From DATATB01 sp036268995 (lineage in GTDB: Bacteria > Planctomycetota > Planctomycetia > Pirellulales > PNKZ01): 32,174 nucleotides of DNA. The first letter of the stretch is position 1. The number at the start of each line of letters is the position of its first letter. The translations under genes were made by a program, and so were the position numbers. The notes beneath the pieces are model-generated. The model saw only the letters and a list, made by a program, of their open reading frames with translations, was not told where the DNA came from and made no database searches. Positions 14,426 to 21,599 of this stretch are shown in pieces. The stretch is taken from the NCBI GenBank assembly GCA_036268995.1, contig DATATB010000122.1, positions 1-32,174 on the forward strand. The letters are read 5' to 3'.

Positions 14426-16525
14426 TTACTCCTCCTCTTCTTCCTTCATCACGGCCTTTTCGACGATCTCCTTTTGCACGTTGCCCGGCACGACGTCGTA
14501 GCGGCTGAATTCCATCGTGTAGGAGCCCTGGCCGCCGGTGATGCTCGAGAGGCTGCGGGCGTAGGTAGTCACTTCGGCCAAAGGCACCTCGGCGATGACG
14601 GTCTGCATGCCGCCGCCGGCCGAATCCATGCCCAGCACGCGGCCGCGGCGGCCCGACATGTCGCTGCTGATGTCGCCCAGCTTTTCGCTGGGGACGGTCA
14701 CGCTCAGCTTGACCAGCGGCTCGAGCAGCACGGGCTTCGATTGCTGGAAGATATTGCGAAACGCCATCGAGCCGGCCGTCTTAAAGGCGGCTTCCGAACT
14801 ATCGACGGGATGATGCTTGCCGAAGAACACTTCCACGCACACGTTCTGCACCTTGTAGCCGGCGATCACGCCCCGCTCCATGCGCTCGCGCACGCCTTTT
14901 TCCACGGCCGGCAAAAAGTTGTTGGGAATCGAGCCGCCGACGATCGAATCGACCCACAGGAAATTGATCTTCGGGTCGTGCCGATGCTCGCGCATCTGCG
15001 GAAACCGCTCCTTGACCGCGTACTCCTCGATCTTGGTTCCCTCGGGCAGCGGGTGCAGGCGCATGTGTACCTCGCCAAACTGCCCGCGGCCGCCCGACTG
15101 CTTCTTGTGCCGGTAGCTTCCCTCGGCCCGATTGGCAATCGTTTCGCGATAAGGAATCTTGGGCTGCCGGGCGTCGACTTCGACCTTGTCGCGCCGCTTG
15201 AGCCGCTCGCGGATCATCTGCAAGTGCAGCTCGCTCATGCCGTTGATCACCAGCTCGTGAGTTTGTGGATCGTGCTCGACGCGCAGCGTGGGGTCTTCCT
15301 CGACCAGCTTGTGCAGGGCACCGGAGAGCTTGCCTTCGTCGCCGCGGCTCTTGGGCGTGACGGCCAGGCCGACCATCGGCGTGGGGAAGTGAATCTCTTC
15401 CATCGTCAGCTCGCCCAGCACCGTGCCCACGTGCAGGTCTTCATTCTTGGCGACCGCCACGATGTCGCCCGGGCCGGCCTCGTCGACCGGTTCGGTGACG
15501 TTGGCCTGCATTTTGAACAGTTGATGAATTTTGGTGCCCTTGCGGGCGCCGGCGATCGATACGGTGGTTTCCTTCTTGAGCGTGCCGCTATAGACGCGGA
15601 TAAAGCTCAGCCGCTGCACGAAGGGATCGATGCGGGTTTTGAATACCTGGGCCACTAGCGGGCCGGCCGGGTCCGCGGCCAGCTCGACGCGCTCGCCTCC
15701 CTCGCGACTGGCAATGCGCCGGTTCTTGCCTGGCGGTACGGCGCACATGGCCAGATCACTCATCAGCTCGTCCATGCCCACGCCCGTCTTGGCCGAGACG
15801 CACATGATCGGAATCAGGTGGCCGCTGGCCACGGCATCCACGACCAGCCGCTGGAGTTCTTCGTCCGTGGGCTCGACGCCTTCAAAATAGTGTTCGGTGG
15901 CCGCTTCGTCGATCTCGATAATGTTCTCGATCAGCTCGGTGTGAATGGCCGCGGCGTCGACCAGGGCGCCCTTGGCATTGGCCGGCACGTGCAACTCGTC
16001 GATCACGGCGCTGAATTCCTGCCCGCCGCCCACCGGCACGTCAAACGGTACGCATTGCGGGCCGAAGGCCTCGCGGATTCGGCCCAGCAGGCCGGGAAAA
16101 TCGATGTTCTCGGAGTCCATCTTGTCGATGATCAGAATTCGGCCCAGCCCCTCTTTGCCGGCCTCCTCGAACACCCGCCGCGTGTTGACTTCGATGCCCG
16201 AATGGGCGTTGATCACGATGGCCGCGGTGTCCACGCCGCGCAGGGCCTCGAGCGTCTGGCCGATGAAGTCGGGATAGCCCGGCGTGTCGATCACCTGGAA
16301 ATGCTTGCCGCCGTAGTCGAAGTGCACGACCTTGGCTTCGATCGTGTGCTTGTGGGCTTTTTCTTCCTCGTCGAAATCGCAGATGCTGGTGCCGTTGTCG
16401 ACGCTGGCCGGATGATCCACGGCCTTGGTGCGCACCAGCAGCGTGTCCACGAGCGTCGTCTTGCCACTGGAGCCGTGGCCGCAAAAGGCAATGTTTCGGA
16501 TATCCTCGACGTTGTACTTGGCCAT
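14426..16525 (-). CDS. fusA2: Elongation factor G paralogue (EF-G2-like GTPase)
   Basis: This 699-residue translational GTPase has the five-domain EF-G layout. The P-loop is GHGSSGKT (16-23) instead of the canonical AHIDAGKT. Switch II reads DTPGYPDF (80-87), so the catalytic His of DTPGHVDF is Tyr84. The base-recognition motif is DKMD (134-137) rather than NKMD. These differences, and the acidic C-terminus (KEEEEE), place it with EF-G-like/FusA2 proteins rather than the main EF-G. Such paralogues are poorly understood; roles in ribosome recycling, stress or ribosome modulation are suggested. The ATG at 16525 follows GAAGAGGGA. No ribosomal protein operon surrounds it, which also argues against main EF-G. 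It lies downstream of hisA. Confidence 0.88.
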   Translation of the reverse strand: MAKYNVEDIRNIAFCGHGSSGKTTLVDTLLVRTKAVDHPASVDNGTSICDFDEEEKAHKHTIEAKVVHFDYGGKHFQVIDTPGYPDFIGQTLEALRGVDTAAIVINAHSGIEVNTRRVFEEAGKEGLGRILIIDKMDSENIDFPGLLGRIREAFGPQCVPFDVPVGGGQEFSAVIDELHVPANAKGALVDAAAIHTELIENIIEIDEAATEHYFEGVEPTDEELQRLVVDAVASGHLIPIMCVSAKTGVGMDELMSDLAMCAVPPGKNRRIASREGGERVELAADPAGPLVAQVFKTRIDPFVQRLSFIRVYSGTLKKETTVSIAGARKGTKIHQLFKMQANVTEPVDEAGPGDIVAVAKNEDLHVGTVLGELTMEEIHFPTPMVGLAVTPKSRGDEGKLSGALHKLVEEDPTLRVEHDPQTHELVINGMSELHLQMIRERLKRRDKVEVDARQPKIPYRETIANRAEGSYRHKKQSGGRGQFGEVHMRLHPLPEGTKIEEYAVKERFPQMREHRHDPKINFLWVDSIVGGSIPNNFLPAVEKGVRERMERGVIAGYKVQNVCVEVFFGKHHPVDSSEAAFKTAGSMAFRNIFQQSKPVLLEPLVKLSVTVPSEKLGDISSDMSGRRGRVLGMDSAGGGMQTVIAEVPLAEVTTYARSLSSITGGQGSYTMEFSRYDVVPGNVQKEIVEKAVMKEEEEE

Positions 16526-16572
16526 ATGAAATTGTCCCTCTTCACAATTGTGGCGCGATTGATCGAGAGCCC

Positions 16573-16596
16573 GCGACCAGCGGTCGCGGCTTTATG
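16573..16596. repeat. GCGACCAGCGGTCGC repeat, copy 3 overlapping hisA stop
   Basis: This is the third exact 24-base copy. Its GGCTTTATG end overlaps the 3' end of hisA: the hisA stop codon (TAA, minus strand, 16592-16594) is read from within the repeat. Confidence 0.9.
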
Positions 16597-17335
16597 GTCC
16601 AGGTGATGATCCGTTGATCGAGCCGTGGGCAGCGGCCAGGGCTTCGCCCATCGTGATGGTGTTTTCGTACAAGGCGCGGCCGATGATGCAGCCGGTCATG
16701 CCCAGCCGTCGCAGGGCGGCCACGTCGTCGGCGCTGGTCACGCCGCCGGAAGCGACGAGCGGCAGGTCGATGGCCTGCCGCATTTCGGCCAGCGCTTCCA
16801 GGTTCGGCCCGGCCAGCATGCCGTCGGTGGCGATGTCGGTATAGATCACCGCCGCCAGCGGCAGATCGGCGAAGTGCCGGGCTAGTTCCGTGGCCGCCAC
16901 GTTGCTGGTCTTGAGCCAACCGTCGGTGGCCACGCGGCCATCGCGGGCGTCGAGCCCCAGGACGAGCTGATGCGGAAAGCGCTGACACATGCCGCGGAAC
17001 CAGTCCGGCTCGCGCAACGCCCGGGTGCCGATGACTAGCCGGTTGAGGCCCAGCTCGAGCAGCTCGATGATCGTGCGCTCATCGCGCACGCCGCCACCCA
17101 GCTCGCAGGGAATTTCCAGGGCCTCGACGATGGCCCGCAGCACCGGGCGATTGACCGGCCGCCCGTCGCGCGCCCCGTCCAAGTCGACCAGGTGCAAATA
17201 CTGGGCGCCCGCGGCCACCCAATGCCGGGCCATGGCGACCGGATCGTCGCCAAACACCGTTTCTTGCGCGTAGTCGCCCTGCTTGAGCCGCACGCACTTG
17301 CCGCCGCGCAGGTCGATAGCCGGCCAGATCTGCAT
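16592..17335 (-). CDS. hisA: ProFAR isomerase (histidine biosynthesis)
   Basis: The 247-residue TIM-barrel enzyme catalyses the Amadori rearrangement of ProFAR to PRFAR in histidine synthesis. The two catalytic aspartates are in place: Asp8 in PAIDLRGG and Asp129 in LGLDARDG. The phosphate-binding repeats are ELGGGVRD at about 79-85 and ASGGVTSADD in the second half; YTDIATDGML is also typical. The ATG at 17335 is chosen because it gives the normal N-terminus (MQIWPAIDL); the frame upstream is not HisA-like. GGAG lies about 12 bases before it. hisH lies upstream on the same strand; the two act together with HisF, which is not in this window. The last residues and the stop come from a palindromic repeat. 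Confidence 0.96.
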   Translation of the reverse strand: MQIWPAIDLRGGKCVRLKQGDYAQETVFGDDPVAMARHWVAAGAQYLHLVDLDGARDGRPVNRPVLRAIVEALEIPCELGGGVRDERTIIELLELGLNRLVIGTRALREPDWFRGMCQRFPHQLVLGLDARDGRVATDGWLKTSNVAATELARHFADLPLAAVIYTDIATDGMLAGPNLEALAEMRQAIDLPLVASGGVTSADDVAALRRLGMTGCIIGRALYENTITMGEALAAAHGSINGSSPGP

Positions 17336-17453
17336 GGGGCTCGGTTGTCTCCGCCGGTTGCAAAGCGTGCGCACGGCGAACGTGCGCTATTTAGGCAGCA
17401 AAACGCCTCCCTAATATGACACAGAAATTTCCCGCTGCAACCTGCCACCGGAG

Positions 17454-17474
17454 GCGTCTCGCTCCGCGAGACGC
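17454..17474. repeat. GCGTCTCGC hairpin
   Basis: GCGTCTCGC (17454-17462) and GCGAGACGC (17466-17474) are perfect 9-bp arms around TCC. It lies between hisH and hisA and could fold in the his mRNA; no T-run follows on the minus strand. Confidence 0.75.
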
Positions 17475-17525
17475 AGCAGAGCGCAACTCCGCTTGACGCT
17501 GGGGAGGTCGGTGGTGAAGCCCTTT

Positions 17526-17545
17526 CATCCCGACGGAGCGGGATG
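17526..17545. repeat. CATCCCG hairpin with GGCTACGG tail
   Basis: CATCCCG (17526-17532) and CGGGATG (17539-17545) flank ACGGAG. The following GCTACGG resembles the tail of the hairpin at 54-74, hinting at a shared element type. It lies in the hisH-hisA gap, just after the hisH stop. Confidence 0.65.
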
Positions 17546-17582
17546 GCTACGGTGGCCGCGTCGCGGCTGCTTTCTTCGCCTG

Positions 17583-18191
17583 CTAGGCCCACTCGGCGAA
17601 GTTGCGGAGCATGCGCAGGCCATCGGCCTGGCTCTTTTCGGGATGGAACTGCGTGGCCATGATGTTGCCACTGAACACGGCCGCACAAAACGGCTCGGGA
17701 TAGTTCGTCTCGGCCGCGATCACCTGCCGGTCGCGCGGCACCACGTAGTACGAATGCACGAAGTACACGTAAGTCCCATCGCCCAGGCCCGCAAACAAGG
17801 GGGCCTTCTGCCGCAGGGTCAATTGGTTCCAGCCCATGTGCGGTACTTTGTACTCGGGCGGAACCTTGAACCGGACTACTTCGCCGGCCAGCACGCCTAG
17901 CCCCTCGTGCCGGCCGTCTTCGTAGCCTGCGTCGAACAGTAGTTGCAGCCCCAGGCAGATGCCCAAAAAGGGCTTGCCCGAGGCGATCGCATCGCGCACC
18001 GGCGCGATCAGCTTGCGGCTGCGCAGTTCGTGCATGGCGTCTGCAAAGGCGCCGACGCCGGGCAGTACGACTTTGTCGGCCTTGGCCACTTCGGCCGGAT
18101 CGCTGGTGATGACGGCCGCGTGCCCGACCTTCTCGAAGCCCTTTTGCACGCTCCGCAGGTTGCCCATCCCGTAGTCAATGATCGCGATCAT
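17583..18191 (-). CDS. hisH: Imidazole glycerol phosphate synthase, glutaminase subunit
   Basis: The 202-residue class I glutamine amidotransferase releases ammonia from glutamine for HisF. The nucleophile is Cys79 in GICLGLQLLF, and the catalytic His183 and Glu185 lie in QFHPEKS. The N-terminus MIAIIDYGMGNLRSV is diagnostic of HisH, and the oxyanion-hole stretch PGVGAFADAM is present. The length is normal. It begins 11 bases after the stop of the OmpA-like gene on the same strand, so they may share a transcript. hisA follows after about 250 bases that hold two hairpins. Confidence 0.97.
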   Translation of the reverse strand: MIAIIDYGMGNLRSVQKGFEKVGHAAVITSDPAEVAKADKVVLPGVGAFADAMHELRSRKLIAPVRDAIASGKPFLGICLGLQLLFDAGYEDGRHEGLGVLAGEVVRFKVPPEYKVPHMGWNQLTLRQKAPLFAGLGDGTYVYFVHSYYVVPRDRQVIAAETNYPEPFCAAVFSGNIMATQFHPEKSQADGLRMLRNFAEWA

Positions 18192-18202
18192 AGATCGCTA
18201 TT

Positions 18203-19021
18203 CTACCTGCCGGGAACCCGATCGGGATAGACAACCAGCTCGACTCGGCGATTTCGCTGTTTGCCGGCGGCGGTGCCGTTGCTGACGACCGGATGGTTGG
18301 CTCCGTGGCCCACGACGAACAGTTGGCCCGGATACACGTGCGAGCGGCCCACCAGGTGGTCGTACACGGCCATGGCCCGGCCGATGGAGAGCTGATGGTT
18401 GCTGGACCAGTTGTTCGAGCGGACGGGGTCCGAGTCGGTATGGCCTTCGACGCCGATAATCTGGTTGGGATACGCCCGCAGCACTTCGGCGGCCACCTGG
18501 TCCACCAGCCCGCCGGCCTGCGGCAGCAGCCGGGCGCTGCCCTGTTCGAAGATGGTGCCGGGCAACTCGATGCGGACCACGTCGCCGTCGGCGCGGACCA
18601 TGACGCCGGGAATCGTGATCGCCGGCAATTGCTGGTCGAGGCTGCTGCGGGCCGTGATCGTGGCCCCCACGCGCCGCTTGGCCGAGGCTTCCAGCGTTTC
18701 GGCTTTGCGCGACGTGTCGTCGTAGTCCATCTTCAGCCGGGCCAGTTGGCTCGTGGCCCCGCCGAGCTGATCGCGCGTGGCGGCTAACTGGTCTTCGAGA
18801 ATTTTGCCCTGCTGCCGTGATTGGGCCAGCATGCTTTCGAGCTCTTGGTTGTCGTGATCGAGCGTGGCGGCCCGACCTTGCAGCTCCTGGTTGCGCTGCG
18901 TGAGCACGGCCTGCTGGTCTTGCAACTGTGTCACCTGGCCTTGCAGCGCCAGGGAATTAGTCGCGCAGCCCCCCGCCGCGCAAAGGCTCAACAAGCAGAA
19001 GCCGGCCAAGGCCGCTCGCAT
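18203..19021 (-). CDS. OmpA-family peptidoglycan-associated lipoprotein
   Basis: The 272-residue protein has a lipoprotein-like signal (MRAALAGFCLLSLCAAGGC, Cys19), then a Gln/Leu-rich coiled coil (about 28-115) and an OmpA/MotB C-terminal domain (about 150-265). The peptidoglycan-binding signature is GHTDSDPVRSNN, with the later ARG of the binding loop seen as QRNRRVEL. Such proteins tether the envelope to the cell wall. Planctomycete peptidoglycan makes this plausible here. I start at the ATG at 19021 because it opens the lipoprotein signal; the longer frame upstream (to 19186) is encoded by the ATGATGAATG repeat. The ribosome binding site is weak (GAGACG). Confidence 0.85.
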   Translation of the reverse strand: MRAALAGFCLLSLCAAGGCATNSLALQGQVTQLQDQQAVLTQRNQELQGRAATLDHDNQELESMLAQSRQQGKILEDQLAATRDQLGGATSQLARLKMDYDDTSRKAETLEASAKRRVGATITARSSLDQQLPAITIPGVMVRADGDVVRIELPGTIFEQGSARLLPQAGGLVDQVAAEVLRAYPNQIIGVEGHTDSDPVRSNNWSSNHQLSIGRAMAVYDHLVGRSHVYPGQLFVVGHGANHPVVSNGTAAGKQRNRRVELVVYPDRVPGR

Positions 19022-19116
19022 GGGGGCGTCTCGACAACTAAAAGCCAGAAATGAAGACAGACAGGCGGGGGGAATGGTACCGACGGCAGGGCGGACGCGA
19101 CAAGGCCAGTTAAGGC

Positions 19117-19209
19117 AATGATGAATGATGAATGCGGAATGATGAATGCAATACTGGCGCCGCTGCCGCAAGCGTCCTGCATTCATCCTTCATCATTCTG
19201 CATTCATCG
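19117..19209. repeat. ATGATGAATG-type inverted repeat, locus C
   Basis: GAATGATGAATGCA (19137-19150), preceded by two more ATGATGAATG units, faces TGCATTCATCCTTC (19178-19191), which is followed by CATCATTCTGCATTCATC. One mismatch breaks the core stem. It lies between the unrecognised gene at 19204 and the OmpA-like gene, both on the minus strand, and overlaps the end of the former. Confidence 0.8.
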
Positions 19210-19668
19210 TTTCCCATCGAGCCGTTTGATCCAATTCCGGTGCCAGCGCATCGGAGCATGCGGCTCCCAGCCCCAACGCTTCAGCAGCCGGTCGGAGATG
19301 CGGGCGTTGCTCACGTCGCAGACGATCGACAGCGTGCCTTTGAGCCGGGCGATCTCGTCGAGCACGGCCAAGGCGCCGCGAATGCTGGCCAGCGTCGTAC
19401 CAGAATGCGAAACCGCGTACGGCACCGCCAGGAAGATCGGCTGCCGCCAGGGCTGGTTGTAAAACAGCAAGCAGCGGTCGCCCGGCCGCCGGGCATGAAT
19501 CCAGCGGCCCAGCAGTTGCGATTGCCACCACGAAACCCGCTTGGCAAACGGCCGAAAGCGGATCGCCTGCAAGCGTCCGCCGGCCACTTCGATCACGCCA
19601 TGCCGCCGCTGGCGAAGTATCCCGGCCGAGCCAGCCACGTCATGCACAGGTTTGAACAAGCACTGCAT
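19204..19668 (-). CDS. Unrecognised protein (154 aa)
   Basis: I do not recognise a named family. The protein is basic and rich in Trp and Arg. A middle part (CLLFYNQPWRQPIFLAVPYAVS) is predicted to be beta-rich, and the C-terminus has the strongly featured WGWEPHAPMRW and HRNWIKR. The composition and the helix ending in RLLKRWGWE resemble the end of GNAT-type acetyltransferases, but no acetyl-CoA loop is clear. The frame is open upstream to 19776, but those residues are encoded by the GGGAGCGTCAGCGAC repeat, so the ATG at 19668 is used. It sits between the prepilin peptidase and OmpA-like genes on the same strand. Confidence 0.6.
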   Translation of the reverse strand: MQCLFKPVHDVAGSAGILRQRRHGVIEVAGGRLQAIRFRPFAKRVSWWQSQLLGRWIHARRPGDRCLLFYNQPWRQPIFLAVPYAVSHSGTTLASIRGALAVLDEIARLKGTLSIVCDVSNARISDRLLKRWGWEPHAPMRWHRNWIKRLDGKR

Positions 19669-19706
19669 GCTGAAAGCATACGTCGCAATTCGCAGCCAGT
19701 GCGCGT

Positions 19707-19774
19707 GGCGAGCCGGGAGCGTCAGCGACCGGAGGACGCCAAAAAACTCCTGTCGCTGACGCTCCCGACTCGCC
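19707..19774. repeat. Large GGGAGCGTCAGCGAC palindrome
   Basis: Two 28-base arms (19707-19734 and 19747-19774) match as inverted repeats at 26 of 28 positions, around a 12-base loop. The core is GGGAGCGTCAGCGAC. It begins upstream of the unrecognised gene and ends 11 bases before the prepilin peptidase stop, so it may act as a 3' structure for the mutL-aro transcript. A half-copy is at 6714-6741. Confidence 0.9.
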
Positions 19775-19785
19775 AAAAATCAATC

Positions 19786-21054
19786 TTAGCGTCGGCCGAA
19801 TAGCAGGCGTTTGAGCATGCCCCACGCGAGCAGCATGACGAACATGCCGACCAGGCAGACGGCCACGAAGCCGGGCACGAGCCAGGGAACCGCGAATGTC
19901 TGCGACGTGCGGTCCCAGAGTCGCGGCCAACTGACGATCACGCCCAGCGCCGACAGGCAGAGAAACGGCCCGTAAGGCATTTCATGGCGGCGGTTGATCG
20001 CCAACTGGATCACGCCCATCGCAATGCCCAGAAACGGCGCAAAGAAAAACACCAGCAGCGCCGCCTGCCAGCCCAGAAAGACGCCGATCATGCCCAACAG
20101 CGTGACATCGCCAAAGCCCATCGCCTCGCGTCCCAGGGCCCACGCGCCGATCAGCCGCACGGCCCAGACCAGCGCCACTCCGCCGGCCAAACCGACCAAG
20201 GCCGACAGCATATTCTGCCAGTGCGCGCCGCCGATGGACCAGCAGCCGGCAATCGCCAGTCCGCCGCCGGCGGCCAGCACCGCGATCACCTTGCTATAGC
20301 GGGCTCGCGCGATGCCGGCCAGCAGCAGGCCGCAGGCCCGGCGCCATCCATGTCCGCTTCGCCAACGTCGCGGCAACAGCGCCAGGCACCAAAAAAAGTA
20401 ACAGCCCAAACCATAGGCCAGCGAAGTCATCTCCGGGCGGCCGTTGAGCACCGGCGGCCACGCGTCGGGCGATGCCAGGTGCATCGGTATCAGTCGAAAC
20501 GATTGCCAATCGACGTTCTCCGGCAGCGCCGCGGCCGGCACCAGCGTCATCCACAGCAAGCCCAGCAGCGTGCCGGGCACGGTGATTTCGTCGGGAATGG
20601 TCTGCTCGTCCAAATCGATGAACGTGGCGGCCAGCATGAAAATCGCCAGCAGGCAATGTCCGGCGACGATGGCATGCAAGTCCGGCAGCAGCGGCGCGAT
20701 CATCGTGATGTGTTCGGGAATGGGTCGAAACACGACGCCCAGCTCGTCGATCTCCCACCAATAAAGCCCGGCCAGCAGGGCGCCGGAAACGACTTCGACC
20801 AACAGCGGCCGCAGCCAGAACTCGTAGCCCAGCAGCTTGCCTTTGCGCCGCAATCGCCACCAGCCCCACAGCGGCAGGCGGTCGAGCCAGCGGTCGTCCG
20901 AGTCCTTGGGATGCGATCGCGACCAGGGACTTGTCGGCCGCGGCTGATAACACAGCGAATAGACGGCCCAATTCACCAGTCCGCCCAAGACTGTGCCCAA
21001 CAAGAACACGAGCAGCGTGCGAAAAGTGAGCGGGATTTCCAGCCAGGTGTTCAT
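19786..21054 (-). CDS. A24-family prepilin peptidase, cysteine-less
   Basis: The 422-residue integral membrane aspartyl protease is expected to cleave, and often methylate, type IV pilin or type II pseudopilin leaders. The first catalytic Asp lies in FIDLDEQTIPD (Asp147) and the second in MGFGDVTLLG (Asp316, the GxGD motif). About ten membrane helices are visible. Two features are unusual. The cytoplasmic loop that normally holds CxxC pairs has lost its cysteines (LPLWGWWRLRRKGKLLGYEFW, 60-80). A long insertion of about 130 residues (160-290) makes it nearly twice the usual length. The ATG at 21054 overlaps the aroK stop as ATGA, indicating translational coupling. It is the last gene of the mutL-aroDE-aroK cluster. 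Confidence 0.87.
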   Translation of the reverse strand: MNTWLEIPLTFRTLLVFLLGTVLGGLVNWAVYSLCYQPRPTSPWSRSHPKDSDDRWLDRLPLWGWWRLRRKGKLLGYEFWLRPLLVEVVSGALLAGLYWWEIDELGVVFRPIPEHITMIAPLLPDLHAIVAGHCLLAIFMLAATFIDLDEQTIPDEITVPGTLLGLLWMTLVPAAALPENVDWQSFRLIPMHLASPDAWPPVLNGRPEMTSLAYGLGCYFFWCLALLPRRWRSGHGWRRACGLLLAGIARARYSKVIAVLAAGGGLAIAGCWSIGGAHWQNMLSALVGLAGGVALVWAVRLIGAWALGREAMGFGDVTLLGMIGVFLGWQAALLVFFFAPFLGIAMGVIQLAINRRHEMPYGPFLCLSALGVIVSWPRLWDRTSQTFAVPWLVPGFVAVCLVGMFVMLLAWGMLKRLLFGRR

Positions 21055-21599
21055 GACGCGGACCATCCCAGGCCGGCGAGCTGTTCCGCGATCGCGGCGG
21101 CAATTTCGTCGGGCGATCGGCCGGGCGTGTGAATCGTGAGCCCGGCGCATTGACGGTAAAGCGGCTCGCGCTCGGCCAGCAACCGTTCGATTTCGAGCCG
21201 GCCGCCGTGGGCCGTGAGGTTCGGCCGCCGCCCGGCCGTGGCGGCATCGGCCGATACGCGCTGGGCCAGCGTATCGATGTCGGCTTCGAGCCACACGACC
21301 ATGCCTGCCTGCTCGAGCAGGCGGCGATTCGCGTCGCGCAGCACCACGCCGCCGCCGGTGGCCAGCACGAGCTTGGGCCGCTCGATAAATTCGGCCAGCA
21401 ACTGGCTTTCCAGATCGCGAAAAGCCGCTTCGCCGGCGGTGGCGAACATGTCGGCAATCGAGCAACCGGCGCGGGTTTCCAGCTCGACGTCGGCATCGAG
21501 CCACTGCCAGCCCAACCGCTCGGCCAGCGCGCGGGCCACCGTCGTTTTGCCGGTTCCGCGATAGCCGATCAAGACGATGTTCTTGGCGATGGCGTTCAC
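21051..21599 (-). CDS. aroK: Shikimate kinase
   Basis: The 182-residue enzyme phosphorylates shikimate in the route to chorismate. The ATP P-loop is GYRGTGKT (12-19). Substrate-binding residues are in LDADVELE and in TGGGVVLR, and the LID arginine is in GRRPNLT. It starts with GTG at 21599, which overlaps the aroDE stop as GTGA, so it is translationally coupled to the previous gene; its own stop overlaps the prepilin peptidase ATG. The frame stays open far upstream, but only antisense-like residues are found there. Confidence 0.95.
   Translation of the reverse strand: MNAIAKNIVLIGYRGTGKTTVARALAERLGWQWLDADVELETRAGCSIADMFATAGEAAFRDLESQLLAEFIERPKLVLATGGGVVLRDANRRLLEQAGMVVWLEADIDTLAQRVSADAATAGRRPNLTAHGGRLEIERLLAEREPLYRQCAGLTIHTPGRSPDEIAAAIAEQLAGLGWSAS

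Noticed and set aside
14342..16606. Long plus-strand frames across the EF-G-like gene
   Set aside because: They are antisense shadows; no family motifs are seen, while the minus strand encodes a full GTPase.
19022..19186. 55-residue N-terminal extension of the OmpA-like protein
   Set aside because: It is encoded largely by the ATGATGAATG repeat (giving FIIHH-type residues) and would bury the lipoprotein signal.
19669..19776. 36-residue extension of the unrecognised protein
   Set aside because: It is encoded by the GGGAGCGTCAGCGAC palindrome; peptides of this kind are repeat translations.
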